NCBI GenBank assembly: GCA_014529385.2
Contig: CM043947.1
Coordinates: 102,856,811-102,920,810, forward strand
DNA length: 64,000 nucleotides
Reading direction: 5' to 3'
Origin: Adiantum capillus-veneris
Lineage: Eukaryota; Streptophyta; Polypodiopsida; Polypodiales; Pteridaceae
Shown here: piece after piece, positions 22,674-34,370 of the stretch
How positions within the stretch are numbered: position 1 is the first letter of the stretch
Layout of the letters: every line of letters starts with the position of its first letter
Notes under the pieces: model-generated
Seen by the model: only the letters and a program-made list of their open reading frames with translations
What the model was told of the DNA's origin: nothing
Database searches by the model: none
Program-made: the position numbers and the translations under genes

Positions 22674-25290
22674 ATGATGGGTAGTCAACAGCCAGGAGGT
22701 TTCACCTATGACGGACCACTGCCAGGAGGAAACACCTCCCTAAATCATTTGAACGATTCCAAGTTCATTGTAATCTTCTTAGAAGGAACAAACTCGAGGG
22801 GAGCCCTAGTTTATTCTGACTATCGAGGACGCAAGTGTATTTTTATTGAATAAAGGCCGGCTCAGAGACTGGAGATAATTCGAGTCTATGATGATGGAGA
22901 TAGATTCCGAGACGAAAAAGGGAACCACTATCTGATAGTTAGTAACCCTGAAGATTACAACAGATATGGAGATAACGTGGCGAAAGGAAAAATGGTTTCA
23001 GAAACTCATGAACCGCCACCAAACATTGATCGACCTGGAGCGCTTTTTATGTATGATAAGAAAACAACCAAGGTCTCAACCTATAATGAGAATGTGGGAA
23101 TTTACAAGCATGAGAGCGAGGGAATAGTCTCTTACTTCCGTTGCAAAGAACCCTACCCAAACGAGTTAAGCAAAGACAAGGTTCTTTACTTATTCTCTTA
23201 TGAAATTGCTATGGGGAAGGATATCGTTTTTGTTGATAGGTACGGGCGAGAATAAAAACGTATTCTCTCAGAGGAAGTAGAAAAGGCAACAGTTCCAGAA
23301 GCATCAACATATGCCCCCGAAGAAGTGCGAAGAGCCACCTACACCCCTAGCAAGTTGACAAATCCATTTTCAGAAGAGTACGACGCAACCTCACATTCTA
23401 CCCGACAACAGATGTTTAACAACCAGAGCCAACCAGCAACTTAGCCATCATTGCAGGCATGGCTTCGACAGAGTGCAACATTAGAACAAGACCGAAACCG
23501 AGATGGTTATCAAGCCGCACGAGGGCTAAGGGATTTACAAGAACCACCACTCTATTCAAGGTATCAAGGTGAGAGTAAGCCAAAAACTCAAGGGTCAACA
23601 GAGCCTGGAAGACCACCCATAGAACGAGTTCGAAGAGATGAACCATCTCTTGCAAGAACTGTTAGAAATTATGGCTTAGGAGCACCACTGGGAGAGGAAC
23701 CCGGCCACTACCGAAGGCCAGAGGAGGTATATAGATTGGGACGAGGAGATCCAATGATGAGATTTGTAGACCATCGTAGAATTAGACCTTCTCAAGTGCA
23801 AAAATGGGTAAACAAGAAATACACGGGAAACAGAGATCCTAGAGATCATGTAGCAGCCTTTGTGCGTGTAATTAGAGCTGAAGAGGTGTTAGACTTCCCT
23901 ACCCAATTTGCAGGGTTTGGACTAACCCTAGAGGATGACGCTACTACTTAGTTTGACTTTGTGGAGCGTAGAGACTTTGAGTCTATGGAGGAGATGTTTG
24001 ACGAGTTTATTGAGGAATTCTCACAAAGGAGGATAGCTCATAATACAGTCTCACAAATCCATAAATTCAAACAGAAAGAAGGGGAATCTGTGCGAAAGGC
24101 AGCCTTACGACTTAAAAGATATGTCAAATTCTGTCCGATGGAATAATTGTCAACTCAGTCGAGACTTATGCTTATATTTATTCAAGGACTAAGGAATGCA
24201 GATCTCCAGAAGGACTTACATATGAAGAGGAGCATGATGTTAAATGAGTTAACTAAGGAGGCTCTTTACCTTGTAGACAATTGTGCGGTCTACAAAGAGG
24301 GTGAGTTCAAGGATCTCGACGATGATTCATCCTTGCAACAAAGTGGAAGCAAGTCCGCTAAGACATCACCGAAAGGGGAAGTAGCTGTAAGCCAAGAGCA
24401 GCTTGTAGAGGAAGTGCTAAAAAAGATTAACTTTTACGCCAAACCCTAGGCTAAACAGCCCAAGTGGTGTGCTATTGAACAAAAATGGACAAACCATGGG
24501 ACAGAGGAATGTTATTATAACAAGGGATATGTGAGAGAGAGACCTTACGCTCCTCAAGCTCAGGTAGCATCTCCTCAAATTCCACCGATGCCTAGGTATC
24601 AACAGGCAACCTACCAGGACCTGTAGGTGTAGAAAGACCACAACCAGTGTTGGGGCAACAACCACCCCTACCAGGATTATGACTAGTTGGCATAAGATAC
24701 ACACCAATAGTAACCAAATCAGAAGAGAAGGCTTTGGTGCCTATGCATGCATATTACGAAGATCCCAATTGATATGCTGCAAATCCTGTCTATTATCCAC
24801 CAGAAGAATCCTCAACGCCAGAACCATGGAGCATGATAGGAGGTGCAGGACCACCAACAGCTGCACAGGCAGCAGGAGAAGGAAGGTATAGCTTGGATGA
24901 ACGAACCTTGTTGTCTCATAGCCAACGGAGGCATGGGCGGGCAGAGACATGCATACCAACAAAGAGGAGCTCAAGGAGCACCTCAATAGCCTAAAGGACC
25001 CTGCTACAAGTGTGGTGGAGACCATTGGCTAAGAGATTGTCCTCATCATGAAATCATTAGAGTCAACGCATATTGCACCGAGTGTGGAGTTACTCATTTG
25101 ATTCTTGATTGCCTTAAGAACCCGAGCAAAGGAGCAAAAACTACCTTGAACATACTGGAAGCAATGCCTTCCAGTGGAGGGTCAGAAAACAAGACAATCA
25201 TACCTATTCAGGCAGTAACACGAGCCCAAGCTCAAAGAATGACGAACGAACCCATAATTGAAGAGCCAAAAACCGATGCCCAAAGTTCAT
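22674..25290 (+). pseudogene. Gypsy B gag with two CX2CX3HX4C zinc knuckles
   Basis: A start at 22674-22679 (two adjacent ATGs) opens a frame broken by stops at about 22850, 23253, 23442, 23949 and 24144. The capsid-like domain lies at about 23780-24260: FVRVIRAEEVLDFPTQFAGF, F-VERRDFESMEEMFDEFIE, and R-LKRYVKFCP. In ATT*FDF the stop TAG replaces the usual W codon. Two zinc knuckles follow at 25002-25040 (C-YK-C-GGD-H-WLRD-C) and 25074-25112 (C-TE-C-GVT-H-LILD-C). Both have three residues between the second C and H rather than the usual four. The N-terminal part (22674-23250) is of unknown fold. Confidence 0.8.
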
Positions 25291-25637
25291 AAACAAAAAA
25301 TCAGAGAAGCACTTGGAAAGCTAGAAAGGCGCGTGTGAAAGCTAGGAGAGAACGAGAGCAAATAACTCTATCCGAGGAGTTAAAACACACAAAGGATAGA
25401 TTAGAGCGGTTAGAGGATCTAGCTAGCCTAAGCTCACACACTGCGGCAACCATAGCACCCAAGGAAATAGCAGAACCCAAAAGTGCAGGATCAGGAGGAT
25501 CAGTACTGGCAGACAAGGTAAATGAGTAGTTAGATGCAATTTTAAAAGCTTACCAAGCCAAGCTAAAAAAGAACCAAACTCAAGAGCAAAGATGGATGAC
25601 TTATCCATATGTTGAAATAGAAAAACAGAGGTTGTAA

Positions 25638-27299
25638 ATGTGTAGAAAGATGATTGAAACAGCTCAATCATTGATGGAAAACCTGCTTGGTAAACCTGCA
25701 AGTTGGCATGAAGTACCAGCTCCAACCCCTATCAAACCAACTTTAGAGAAACAAGTAGAAACGAAGGAAAGACTCACGAATGTCTCTGAGTCTAGGGGAG
25801 AACCTATCATAGTGCCAAATACAACGGATGAGACAAGTGAGGGGTTTCAACCTAAAGCATTGGTAGAAATGGGTAAGGATTGTGACGGTCTAGATGACCC
25901 GTGGAAGCAAATCCGTGAGGCCAACGAAGCTAACAGAGTGAGTTACCACATGAATAGCACGAGAAAAGAGAAAAATGAGAGCTTACCTCCAATTGAAGAA
26001 TTTGAGGCAAGATCACAAATGAACTTTGATATGCATTCACAAGGGGGAGACCAGGGATCAATTAGTTCTGGGCACAGCCAACCGGACTCGCTGAAAACTC
26101 TACCCTCTTACCTAGGAGAGTATGAATCCAAGTCGGAGGTGAGAGAAATCCCATCTCAAAGACTTTCTTCTAACAGAGTGATGCATTCACAAGGGTTGAT
26201 TGAGTTATTGTCCACTTCTATGGCATGCACAATCGCATTAGCTGAACTCCTGAGATTACGACCAAACATGTGGACCACAGTAGGCAAATGCTTAGAAAAA
26301 TTTGGAGTGAAAGACCCCACCTCGAAGCTTCAGGAAGGGATCAGAGAATTGGACAAGCCTCAACTAAACACTAGGCCAGTACCTTTAAACAAGGTTGGAG
26401 AGTATTGCGAGGGAGAAGATGGAAACACCACGCTACCATTAGAATTCCAAGGAGTAGTTTCTAAAGCTATTCTTGACAGTGGAGCAGGAGTCGCTATTGC
26501 CACTAAGGAAATCTGGAAAAAATGGGAAAAACCAACTTTGAGAGCTACCAGAATGAAATTGCAATTAGCAGATGGGTTCATGGAAAAGCCTCTAGGACTC
26601 TTAGAAAAAGTAATTGTCACTTCGTGCGGAATCGAGTATGAGCATACATTTGCAATAGTCGATTTCGACAAAAAGAACAATTACGAGATCATCTTGGGAA
26701 TACCATTCATGCGACAATTAAAGATGGTCCAGGATTGGGGTTACGACCACATATACCTCAGACATGGCGAGACAATAACCAAAATACACCTAAAAGACCA
26801 TAGTTACAAAGATGTGAACCAGACACCAGTGAAAGAGTTTGATTCAGCTACATTAGCAGGGTCGGAACTCCCTGCATGGTTAGGGCAACAAAAAGAGCTA
26901 TGGATGTGCGGAGCTTCACATTATGGGAGCTTAAAAAGAGAGGAATGCATCTTAGAAAGAGCGATTGAGGACACGGATTATATTCCGGAACCTTTTCTTG
27001 AAGATGCCTTAGAACCTCTAGAATGGGAACACATACTAGCAACATTGGATGTCTGTACCATTACAGATAGTCCAACGACAAAATTTTGCGATAAGGATGG
27101 CTATGATGTGCTACCCTATTACATGGTAAGACTTATACCAAGAGGAGATGAGATGGTAGAACCACCAGAACAAGAAGAGTTTTATAACTCCTCTGAGCAT
27201 CTGGAGGTAAATAATGATGCAGATAATGAGTGTTCAGACAGCTCAAGTGAGCGTGGGGAGAAAACAGAGAATATCAAGTTTTATGATTTTGCCAATTAG
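25638..27299 (+). CDS. Gypsy B protease region (aspartic protease, DSGA)
   Basis: An open frame of 553 codons. The protease core reads VVSKAILDSGAGVAIATKEI (active site D at 26475), then LQLADG, then YEHTFAIVDFD and YEIILGIPFMRQLKMVQDWG, matching retroviral-type aspartic proteases with the flap and the ILG-PF motif. The first 260 residues are charged and probably unstructured. The C-terminal 200 residues are acidic and of unknown role. The protease would cut the gag-pol polyprotein. The frame lacks the gag fusion because of stops between 25290 and 25640. Confidence 0.82.
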   Translation: MCRKMIETAQSLMENLLGKPASWHEVPAPTPIKPTLEKQVETKERLTNVSESRGEPIIVPNTTDETSEGFQPKALVEMGKDCDGLDDPWKQIREANEANRVSYHMNSTRKEKNESLPPIEEFEARSQMNFDMHSQGGDQGSISSGHSQPDSLKTLPSYLGEYESKSEVREIPSQRLSSNRVMHSQGLIELLSTSMACTIALAELLRLRPNMWTTVGKCLEKFGVKDPTSKLQEGIRELDKPQLNTRPVPLNKVGEYCEGEDGNTTLPLEFQGVVSKAILDSGAGVAIATKEIWKKWEKPTLRATRMKLQLADGFMEKPLGLLEKVIVTSCGIEYEHTFAIVDFDKKNNYEIILGIPFMRQLKMVQDWGYDHIYLRHGETITKIHLKDHSYKDVNQTPVKEFDSATLAGSELPAWLGQQKELWMCGASHYGSLKREECILERAIEDTDYIPEPFLEDALEPLEWEHILATLDVCTITDSPTTKFCDKDGYDVLPYYMVRLIPRGDEMVEPPEQEEFYNSSEHLEVNNDADNECSDSSSERGEKTENIKFYDFAN

Positions 27300-27665
27300 C
27301 ACCCTAGACGCCAGGAACTCTATAGGAGAAAACGAGCAGAAAACAAAGCAAGAGAGAACCTGATGCCCAGGATCAAAAATAAAACTCACTATCTAATGCT
27401 TGTCAAAACAGAGGATTGTGTAAAGGACCAAATATCAGGAGGATTCTAGAAAGTTCGAAGGGAAAGAACGCGACAGGAAATAAAACAAGTATAGAAAGCT
27501 AAAATAGAAACAAAATCACAAAAATCAAAACAGGAAAAAACAAAAGACCCAGAGTGGACCAAACCGGAGCGTAAAAAGAAATACCAAGAACTGAAACGGT
27601 CATTATGAGAGGTATGGACTACTGAGGGAGAAAGTGATGGTAAGGAGGAGTGAGAAAAAGGAAAC
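27300..27665 (+). other. K/E-rich linker between protease and RT of gypsy B
   Basis: Continuing in coding-like text after the stop at 27297, the region encodes many K, E, Q and R residues with three or more stops (for example near 27447, 27494 and 27606). It is likely the decayed spacer of the polyprotein. Confidence 0.5.
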
Positions 27666-28447
27666 ATGAATGTACCATCACACTATCGAAAATTCACCAT
27701 CCAGGACAGAAAAATCATAATGACACCACCACTCAGGGAAAGAATAAACCAGGAATCTTACGATGGGCCAGAAAATGCAAAACGAATAGACTTCGTTGAA
27801 CCAGGTGAGAAGCCTCAGCCGATCTATATAGCAACTGACTTAGAGCCTGAAGAAGAAGAACGGCTAACACAACTTCTTAAGAAGTATAAAGATGTGTTTG
27901 CATGGTCCTACAAAGACCTCAGAGGAGTTGATCCATCGATATGCCAACATACAATTCCTTTGAAATCAGATGTCAAACCTAGCAAACAAGGTCCTTATAC
28001 ATATAATGACACATTTGCTAAACGAATCAAAGAGGAGATTGATAAGCTGATGGATGTTGAATTCATCTATGAAATCGAGCATACAGATTGGGTGTCACCC
28101 ATTGTGGTTGTCCCCAAAAAGAACGAAAAGCTGCGAGTGTGTGTGAACCTCAAAAAGGTAAATGCAGCCACCATAAGGGACAATTATCCCTTACCGATCA
28201 CAGAACATGTACTTGAGAGGGTGGCCGTGAAACGGGCTAATTCCTTTCTAGATGGGTTTTTAGGGTATAACCAACTAGCAATTGCAATAGAGGATCAACA
28301 CAAAACAGTGTTTGCCACAGAATGGGAAATATATGCGTATAGAGTTATGCCTTTTGGCTTAACTAATGCCCCAACCACCTTTCAAAGGTTAATGACGCAT
28401 GCGTTCAAAGAATACCTAAGAATATTCTTAGAAATATACATGGATGA
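27666..28447 (+). pseudogene. Gypsy B reverse transcriptase, N-terminal part up to YMDD
   Basis: The frame encodes YIATDLEPEEEERLTQLLKK, YKDVFAWSYKDLRGVDPSI, KEEIDKLMDVEFIYEIEHTD, WVSPIVVVPKKN, LRVCVNLKKVNAATI-DNYPLP, YRVMPFGLTNAPTTFQRLM and IYMDD. All core RT blocks are present. The FAWSY-D motif is typical of plant gypsy elements of the non-chromovirus type. The frame runs into the copia LTR right after the catalytic YMDD; the open frame to 28499 includes 17 codons of LTR. Confidence 0.9.
28443..28447. repeat. Target-site duplication gatga, left copy of copia 1
   Basis: gatga recurs at 33602-33606. It encodes part of the YMDD motif of the gypsy RT. Confidence 0.85.
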
Positions 28448-28683
28448 CGTTACCATATACATGTATACATGTGGTAGTGATGTGTGTGAACCACACTAGG
28501 ACCGCCGGGGCATTTTTTCCCTCTTTAGGAGGTTTTTTCCCCCAAGCATTGTATATACGCCCATCACTCTAGGGTTATCTATTTTTCTATTGCACACTAA
28601 GTTATACACTCTCTATTGTGTCCCTTGAGCTTCCTTCGTCTTCTCCAAGATGTGTGTGTTGCTCTACAACCCTAATTCCAACA
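28448..28683 (+). repeat. Copia 1 5' LTR
   Basis: It starts cgttacc where the partner has tgttacc, and ends ccaaca. Near the start is the palindromic word catgtatacatg. Confidence 0.92.
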
Positions 28684-28685
28684 AT

Positions 28686-28697
28686 TGGTATCAGAGC
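28686..28697 (+). other. Copia 1 primer-binding site (initiator Met tRNA)
   Basis: tggtatcagagc, two bases after the LTR end, is the standard plant copia primer site complementary to the 3' end of initiator tRNA-Met. Confidence 0.9.
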
Positions 28698-29010
28698 AGG
28701 TTGCGTCCTCCCGGACTTAGTCGCCAGTTGCTCCAGTACACGCCTGCTCATTTTGTCTGATTTCAGTGAGCTTTGGAGAGAGTTCGTAGGTCTGCTCAGA
28801 TTTTTTATTTGGACTCATTTCAGCCTCCGTTTCCACGTCAGGCAGTACTGCACAGGGTATTTCGTCATTTTGTGCAGAATTTTTGTCAGTGCCGTTTTTT
28901 GCATAACAGGTGCCTTATAGTCTTCTACGGTTTGTGCTATATAGCACGTGTTGTTCCCGCTCCGTTTCTCCTATTTTCGGGCGATTTTCACATCAAGTGC
29001 AGCATTTACC

Positions 29011-30223
29011 ATGGCTGACAACAACAACTCATATGTGTTCAAGATGTTTGCTGCTAAGGACAGGTTGGATGGGGACAACTACCCTATGTGGGCTTATATG
29101 ATGCAACATGTTCTTGTGTCAAAGGGCGTCTGGAACATTGTGCAGGGCATTGATGTACGTCCTGGTTCTGAGGATGTAGGTGATGTTGAGGATGTTGCAG
29201 GTCTTCCTGCAAGGATTGCTGTTGTTATAGTTGTTTTGCCTATGGCAGAACAAGCTCGTTGGGATGTTAAGGATGCGCAGGCTCATGCATTGATTGCATT
29301 GTCTGTGAAGTGCACCATTGTTCCTCACATCCGTTTAGCAAAATCTGCAAAACAGGCTTGGGACATTTAGGCTGGTCTTTATGCAAGCCGCAATGAAGCT
29401 AAAATTGCTTTGCTGCATAAAGAGCTGGAGTCGAAGATTATGCATGAGGAAGATGATATGGACACTTTACTTGCTAGTGTCAAGGATATCAATGAGCAAC
29501 TCATTTTTGTAGGTGAAGTCATCTCAGACAGTTCCCTAGTGCAGATTGTTCTTGATGCCTTACCAGATTCTTACCAGACTTTTGCTAGTACTTGGAGACT
29601 TATGACCCAAGGAAATCCTGAAGTTGTCAAGTTTGATGCATTATGCACATTGCTGTTGCAAGAGTCACTTTCCAAAAAAAAACAAGACTAGGCAGCGTGC
29701 AGTTGAACATGCTTTTATTGCTTCTCAAAGAAAGGGTGGTAACAGCAATGCAGCCACTTCTTATGGTTCTGCTGCGAGTGGCAAAAATATTGTTCCTAAT
29801 GCTTCTGCTAGCAACACTTTGTCTGGCAATTCTGGTGATAAGGGCAAAAAGAAGATGCGTTGCCATGATTGTAAAGCTAATGATCACTTGATCAAGCAGT
29901 GTCCTAAGCTGAAGGCAAAAGAGGCTAAGAAGAAAGAGGGTGGTTCCACTGCAAATGCTGGTTCCACTACAAATGCATCCATTGTTGAGTCTTCTGTAAA
30001 AGGAGACTGTAATGCTTATGTTGATGCAGAATGGGCTTTTAGTGTAGAGTGTACTTACAATCCTGTTGTCCATGATGCATGCTTGTCAGTTGCTGCAGAT
30101 TCACATGTGTGGTATTTTGACAGTGGTGCTACAAAGCACATTACCACACATCGTGAATTTTTTACCTCTCTCGAGTCCCTCATGGGAATTCAGTCACTTG
30201 TGCCAATAATGCCTCTTATCTAG
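29011..30223 (+). pseudogene. Copia 1 gag and protease
   Basis: ATG at 29011 (ccatggct context). The gag of the UBN2/DUF4219 type shows RLDGDNYPMWAYMMQHVLVS, then ELESKIMHEEDDMDTLLASV and VIVLDALPDS-like text. A TAG at 29368 replaces the W of the expected DIWAGLY. A frameshift occurs in the A-run near 29675. The second frame has the zinc knuckle C-HD-C-KAND-H-LIKQ-C and the protease strand VWYFDSGATKHIT, then shifts again near 30180. Confidence 0.85.
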
Positions 30224-31641
30224 TTCAAGGAGTTGGAAAGATTGTGCTTACTTCTACTAATGGCAGTTCTTTCACACTTGTTGATGCACTTTATGTACCT
30301 GGGATCAAGAAGAATCTCTTGTCTGTATCCGCACTTGCTAGACTTGGACTTGCAGTCAAGTTTGTGGATGACAGATGTACAGTTCATGATCTCAGTTTTG
30401 GTGATGAAATTGTTGCATCTGGGCTTTTGTGTCGTGGGCTGTATAAGCTCACTTTGTATGACAAGTGTGGACAAAATTTTGCAAATGCTGTTGCAGATTC
30501 AAGGGCTATTTTAGATGCAAAACTTTGGCATGCACGTTTTGGTCATCTGAATTTTGCCAGTTTGCTGCGTTTGCAAAAATCTGATATGGTTGCTTCTTTA
30601 CCGCCTCTTGAAGCACCTGTCAAACATGTTTGTGAAGGCTGTATTTTGGGTAAGATGCAACGTTCTAAATTTCCAAAGGATGGTTGAGTTCGGGCCACAT
30701 GCAGGTTGCAGCTTGTGCATAGTGATGTTTGTGGGCCCATGCAAAATCCGTCCTTGGGCAATTACCTGTACTTCGTGACTTTCATTGATGATTACTCCAG
30801 GCATGCACGGGTATTTCCGCTTAAAGCGAAGTCCGAAGTTTTTATGTGCTTCAAACAATTTCTGGCTATGGCTGAAAATGTCTCGAAATGTACTATGGGC
30901 ACCCTCTGTTCCGATCGAGGGGGGGAGTATATGTCTCATGAATTTAATGCATTTCTGGCTAGTCGTGGGATAAAACACCAATGTACAGTGCCTTATACAC
31001 CTCAGCAAAATGGTGTTGCTGAGAGGAAAAACAGGTCACTGATAGAAATGGCACGATGTATGGTCAAAAGTCAAGCTTTGCCACATTCTTTTTGGCTTGA
31101 GGCCATCATGTGTGCCACTTATGTACTTAACAGGTGTCCTACAAAAGCTTTGCAGTCTATTACTCCATATGAAGCATGGCATGATAGAAAGCCTTCTATT
31201 GAGCACATGAGTGTTTTTGGCTGTTTGGCATATGCTTTGGTGTCACAAGTGCAGCGCAAAAAATTGGATGATAAGGTTGTCAAATGTATTTTTGTTGGTT
31301 ATAGTGCTGAAAGAAAAGGTTACAGGTTGTATCATCCGCAAGCAAAACGTATTCTGGTTTCACAGGATGTAGTGTTTGTGGAAGATTCTGTTCAGCCCTT
31401 GTTGTCATGTACTAGAGACAGTAATGTAAGCTCACATGACATTTATGACACTTTGTTGCCTCTTTTCAGTGGTGGAAATACGAATCTAAGTTCCAATGAG
31501 GCAAATGTACAGCCTATGGGGGTTTCTGAAAATGTTACAGATCAGCCTATTACTGATGCTCATGTACATGACGTACTTGATGAGGAAAGGGCTGAAAATG
31601 AGCAGAGGTATGCCAAAATGGCTGGTGCACACTTTGCGTGA
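30190..31641 (+). pseudogene. Copia 1 protease end, GAG-pre-integrase and integrase
   Basis: After the shift the text resumes with YLVQGVGKIVLTSTNGSSFT, then YVPGIKKNLLSVSALARLGL. The pre-integrase zinc finger reads LWHARFGHLNF...C-EGC-ILGK. A TGA at 30685 interrupts before LVHSDVCGPM. The integrase core has D (HSDV), D (CSDRGGEY) and E (NGVAER) with exactly 35 residues between the last two, so the catalytic triad is kept. The frame ends at a TGA at 31639. Confidence 0.87.
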
Positions 31642-33288
31642 CAATAAATTGGATGCACCTTTGTCTAATCGTACTCGTTCAGGCTCTCGCCATGCATCTT
31701 ATGCATCAGATTTTTATGCTTTGGCTGTGTCTAGTTTACATGATGTTGAGGAGCCTCTGTCTTTTGATGAAGCACAAAATTCAGAAAATTGGATGGCTGC
31801 CATGCAATCAGAATATGATGCACTTATAGAAAATGACACATGGACTTTATGTGATTTGCCTCCTGGCAAAAAAGGCCATTGGTACGAAGTGGGTTTACAA
31901 GTTGAAACGCAAGCCGGATAGTGAGATCGATCGCCATAAGGCTCGACTTGTTGCAAAGGGTTATGCACAGCAAAAAGGCATAGATTATGAAGAGACTTTT
32001 GCTCCCACTTGTCGTATGACTACTGTGCGTTTTCTATGTGCATTGGCAGCTCATTTTGGTTGGGATGTACATCAATCAGACATTGTTACTGCTTTCTTGA
32101 ATGGTGACATATTTGAGGAAATTTATGTAATGCAGCCTCGTGGTTTTGTCATAAAAGGACAAGAGGAGAAAGTGTGCAAATGTAGCAAGGCTTTGTATCG
32201 GTTGAAGCAATCTCCTCATGCTTGGTATGAGAAAGCTGACACTCATTTGGTCAAACAAGGCTTTCAAAACAGTCCAACAGAAAGCACATTGTATGTAAAG
32301 CGTGAGGGTGATGTACTTCTCATTGTGGTTCTTTATGTTGATGATTTGCTCATCACTGGACCAAATGAGAGACATATTGCTGAATTTAAGGCTGATTTGA
32401 ATGCTACTTTCAAGATGAAAGATTTGTGGTTGTTGCATCATTATTTGGGTATACAGTTTAAGCAATGTGATGGTGGTATTGCCTTGTGTCAGAAAAGTTA
32501 CATAGAGACATTGCTATGTAAGTTTGGACTTGAGGATTGCAAACCTATTGCCACTCCCATGGAAACAGGTTTGAAGTTGAGTCTACATGATGCTGGCGAT
32601 CCTACTGATGTCACTCTTTATCAAACTGCTATTGGCTGCCTCATTTATGTATGCAACACGAGGCCAGATATTCAGTTTGCAGTGTCACTGGTCAGTACAT
32701 TTATGCATAGCCCAAGGTTTAAGCATTGGCAGGCTGTCAAGAGGATTTTCCACTACCTTAGTGGCACTTTACATCTTGGCTTGTTTTATCCCAAGGGGGG
32801 ATCATTGCCGCCAGACTTACATGCTTTTTCGGACTCAGATTGGGCTGGTTGTTTTGACACGAGAGTGTCCACAAGTGGTTTTTGTTTCATGCTTGGCAGT
32901 TCATGTATATCATGGTTGAGCAAGAAGCAACCTACTGTGGCCACTTCGAGTTGTGAGGCTGAGTACATGGAAGTCTTCATAGCTACGGTTGAGTGTGTAT
33001 GGCTCAAACGCCTTATGGATGATTTGGGTGTTGGACAGGTCACTGCCAACACTATCTACACTGACAGTCAGAGTGCATTGGCAGTTGCGAGGAACCCAGT
33101 TTTTCATGCTTGCACAAAGCACATTGAGGTGCATTACCACTATGTCAGGGAGAGGCTCTTAGCAGGAGAGATCAGCTTGGCTTATGTGCCAACATAGGAC
33201 AACCTTGCAAATCTTTTCACAAAGGCATTGTCTCATGAGAAGCTTGAAGCTTTCCACAAAGCTTTGGGCTTACTCCCCTTTGTGGACT
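31642..33288 (+). pseudogene. Copia 1 reverse transcriptase and RNase H
   Basis: The main frame (31833-33197) encodes WVYKLKRKPDSEIDRHKARL, YEETFAPTCRMTTVRFLCAL, DIVTAFLNGDIFEEIYVMQP, LYRLKQSPHAWY and LYVDDLLITGPN (YVDD box). RNase H follows with SDSDWAGCFDTRVSTSGFCF, SSCEAEYMEVF, TDSQSALAVARNPVFHACTK and HIEVHYHYVRERL. A TAG at 33195 interrupts just before DNLANLFTKAL, the usual end. A frameshift near 31870 separates the first RT residues. Confidence 0.9.
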
Positions 33289-33365
33289 GATCATGTCCTT
33301 AGGGCATGGCACTTCCGTTTACTCATGTGCCAGCTCTCGTTCACCGCATCACTGCAGGGGGGATT

Positions 33366-33601
33366 TGTTACCATATACATGTATACATGTGGTAGTGATG
33401 TGTGTGAACCACACTAGGACTACCAGGGAATTTTTGCCCTCTTTAGGAGGTTTTCCCCCCCAAGCATTGTATATACGCCCATCACTCTAGGGCTATCTAT
33501 CTTTCCATTGCACGCTAAGTTATATACTCTCTATTTTGTGCCTTGAGCTTCCTTCATCTTCTCCAAGCTGTGTGTGTTTCTCTGCAACCCTAATTCCAAT
33601 A
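33366..33601 (+). repeat. Copia 1 3' LTR
   Basis: It starts tgttacc after the purine tract and ends ccaata where the 5' LTR has ccaaca. Same length (236 bp) as the 5' LTR. Confidence 0.92.
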
Positions 33602-33606
33602 GATGA
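33602..33606. repeat. Target-site duplication gatga, right copy of copia 1
   Basis: The gypsy RT frame resumes here: gat gat ctt tgt gta cac encodes DDLCVH. Confidence 0.85.
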
Positions 33607-34370
33607 TCTTTGTGTACACCTCTTCTACGTGAGGAACATATAGACCATTTACAAAAGGTATTTGAGAAGTGCAGAACATATCAAATCTGTCTTAACCCGA
33701 AAAAGTACATTTTTATGGTTAGGCAAGGATGCATCTTAGGACACATTGTCTCAAGAAATGGCATAACCACTGACCTAGACAAAATCAAAGTCATAGTAGA
33801 CCTGCACAGGCCTACTAATGCAAAACAAGTGCAATCCTTCATGGGACACTGCAGATATTATCGAAGATTCATATATATGTATGCAGTCATTGCACAACCT
33901 TTGTATCGTTTGTTAGTCAATTTCGTCTGGACTGAGGAGTGTGAAACTTCATTCCAAAAGCTTAAGGAAAACCTTGTATCAGCATCGGTACTTAAAGCAC
34001 CAGATTGGAAAAAGATATTCCATGTTCACATTGATGCTTCTGCATATGCAATCGGGAGTATTCTGGCTCAACCTGGAGACGGAACAATGGATTTCCCAGT
34101 TTGTTATGCAAGCCGATAGTTAAATAGTGCAGAAAAGAACTACACAACCATTGAAAGAGAGGGGTTAGGAATGATTTATGCTGTAAAGAAATTTCGGCAT
34201 TATTTGTTCGCAAACAGATTTGTGTTCTTCACTCACAGATCATGAAGCTCTTTTGTATCTGGTAAATAAACCATGCAATACACGGAGAATTTTACGATGG
34301 TTTATTATATTGCTAGAGTTTGATTTCACAATGGTGGTCAAAAAGGGTAAAACTCATCTACAGGTGGATC
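33602..34370 (+). pseudogene. Gypsy B reverse transcriptase end and RNase H
   Basis: The text encodes REEHIDHLQKVFEKCRTYQI, LNPKKYIFMVRQGCILGHIV, FMGHCRYYRRFIYMYAVIAQ, then RNase H: IFHVHIDASAYAIGSILAQP, NYTTIEREGLGMIYAVKKFR, HYLFANRF and, after a frame change near 34215, DHEALLYLVN and LQVDHLSRL. The acidic RNase H residues (D in HIDAS, E in ERE, D in the DHEAL block, D in VDHLSR) are kept. A TAG at 34117 stands in place of Q before LNSAEKNY. Confidence 0.87.

Larger units (their letters stand above)
28448..33601 (+). mobile_element. Ty1/copia element 1, inserted in the gypsy B RT
   Basis: 236-bp LTRs (28448-28683 and 33366-33601) flank gag, protease, integrase, RT and RNase H in copia order. 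A primer site tggtatcagagc is at 28686 and a purine tract aggggggatt lies before the 3' LTR. The 5-bp duplication gatga borders it. The LTRs differ at about 20 of 236 positions by eye, so the insertion is not recent. At least three frameshifts and three stops make it defective. Confidence 0.93.
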
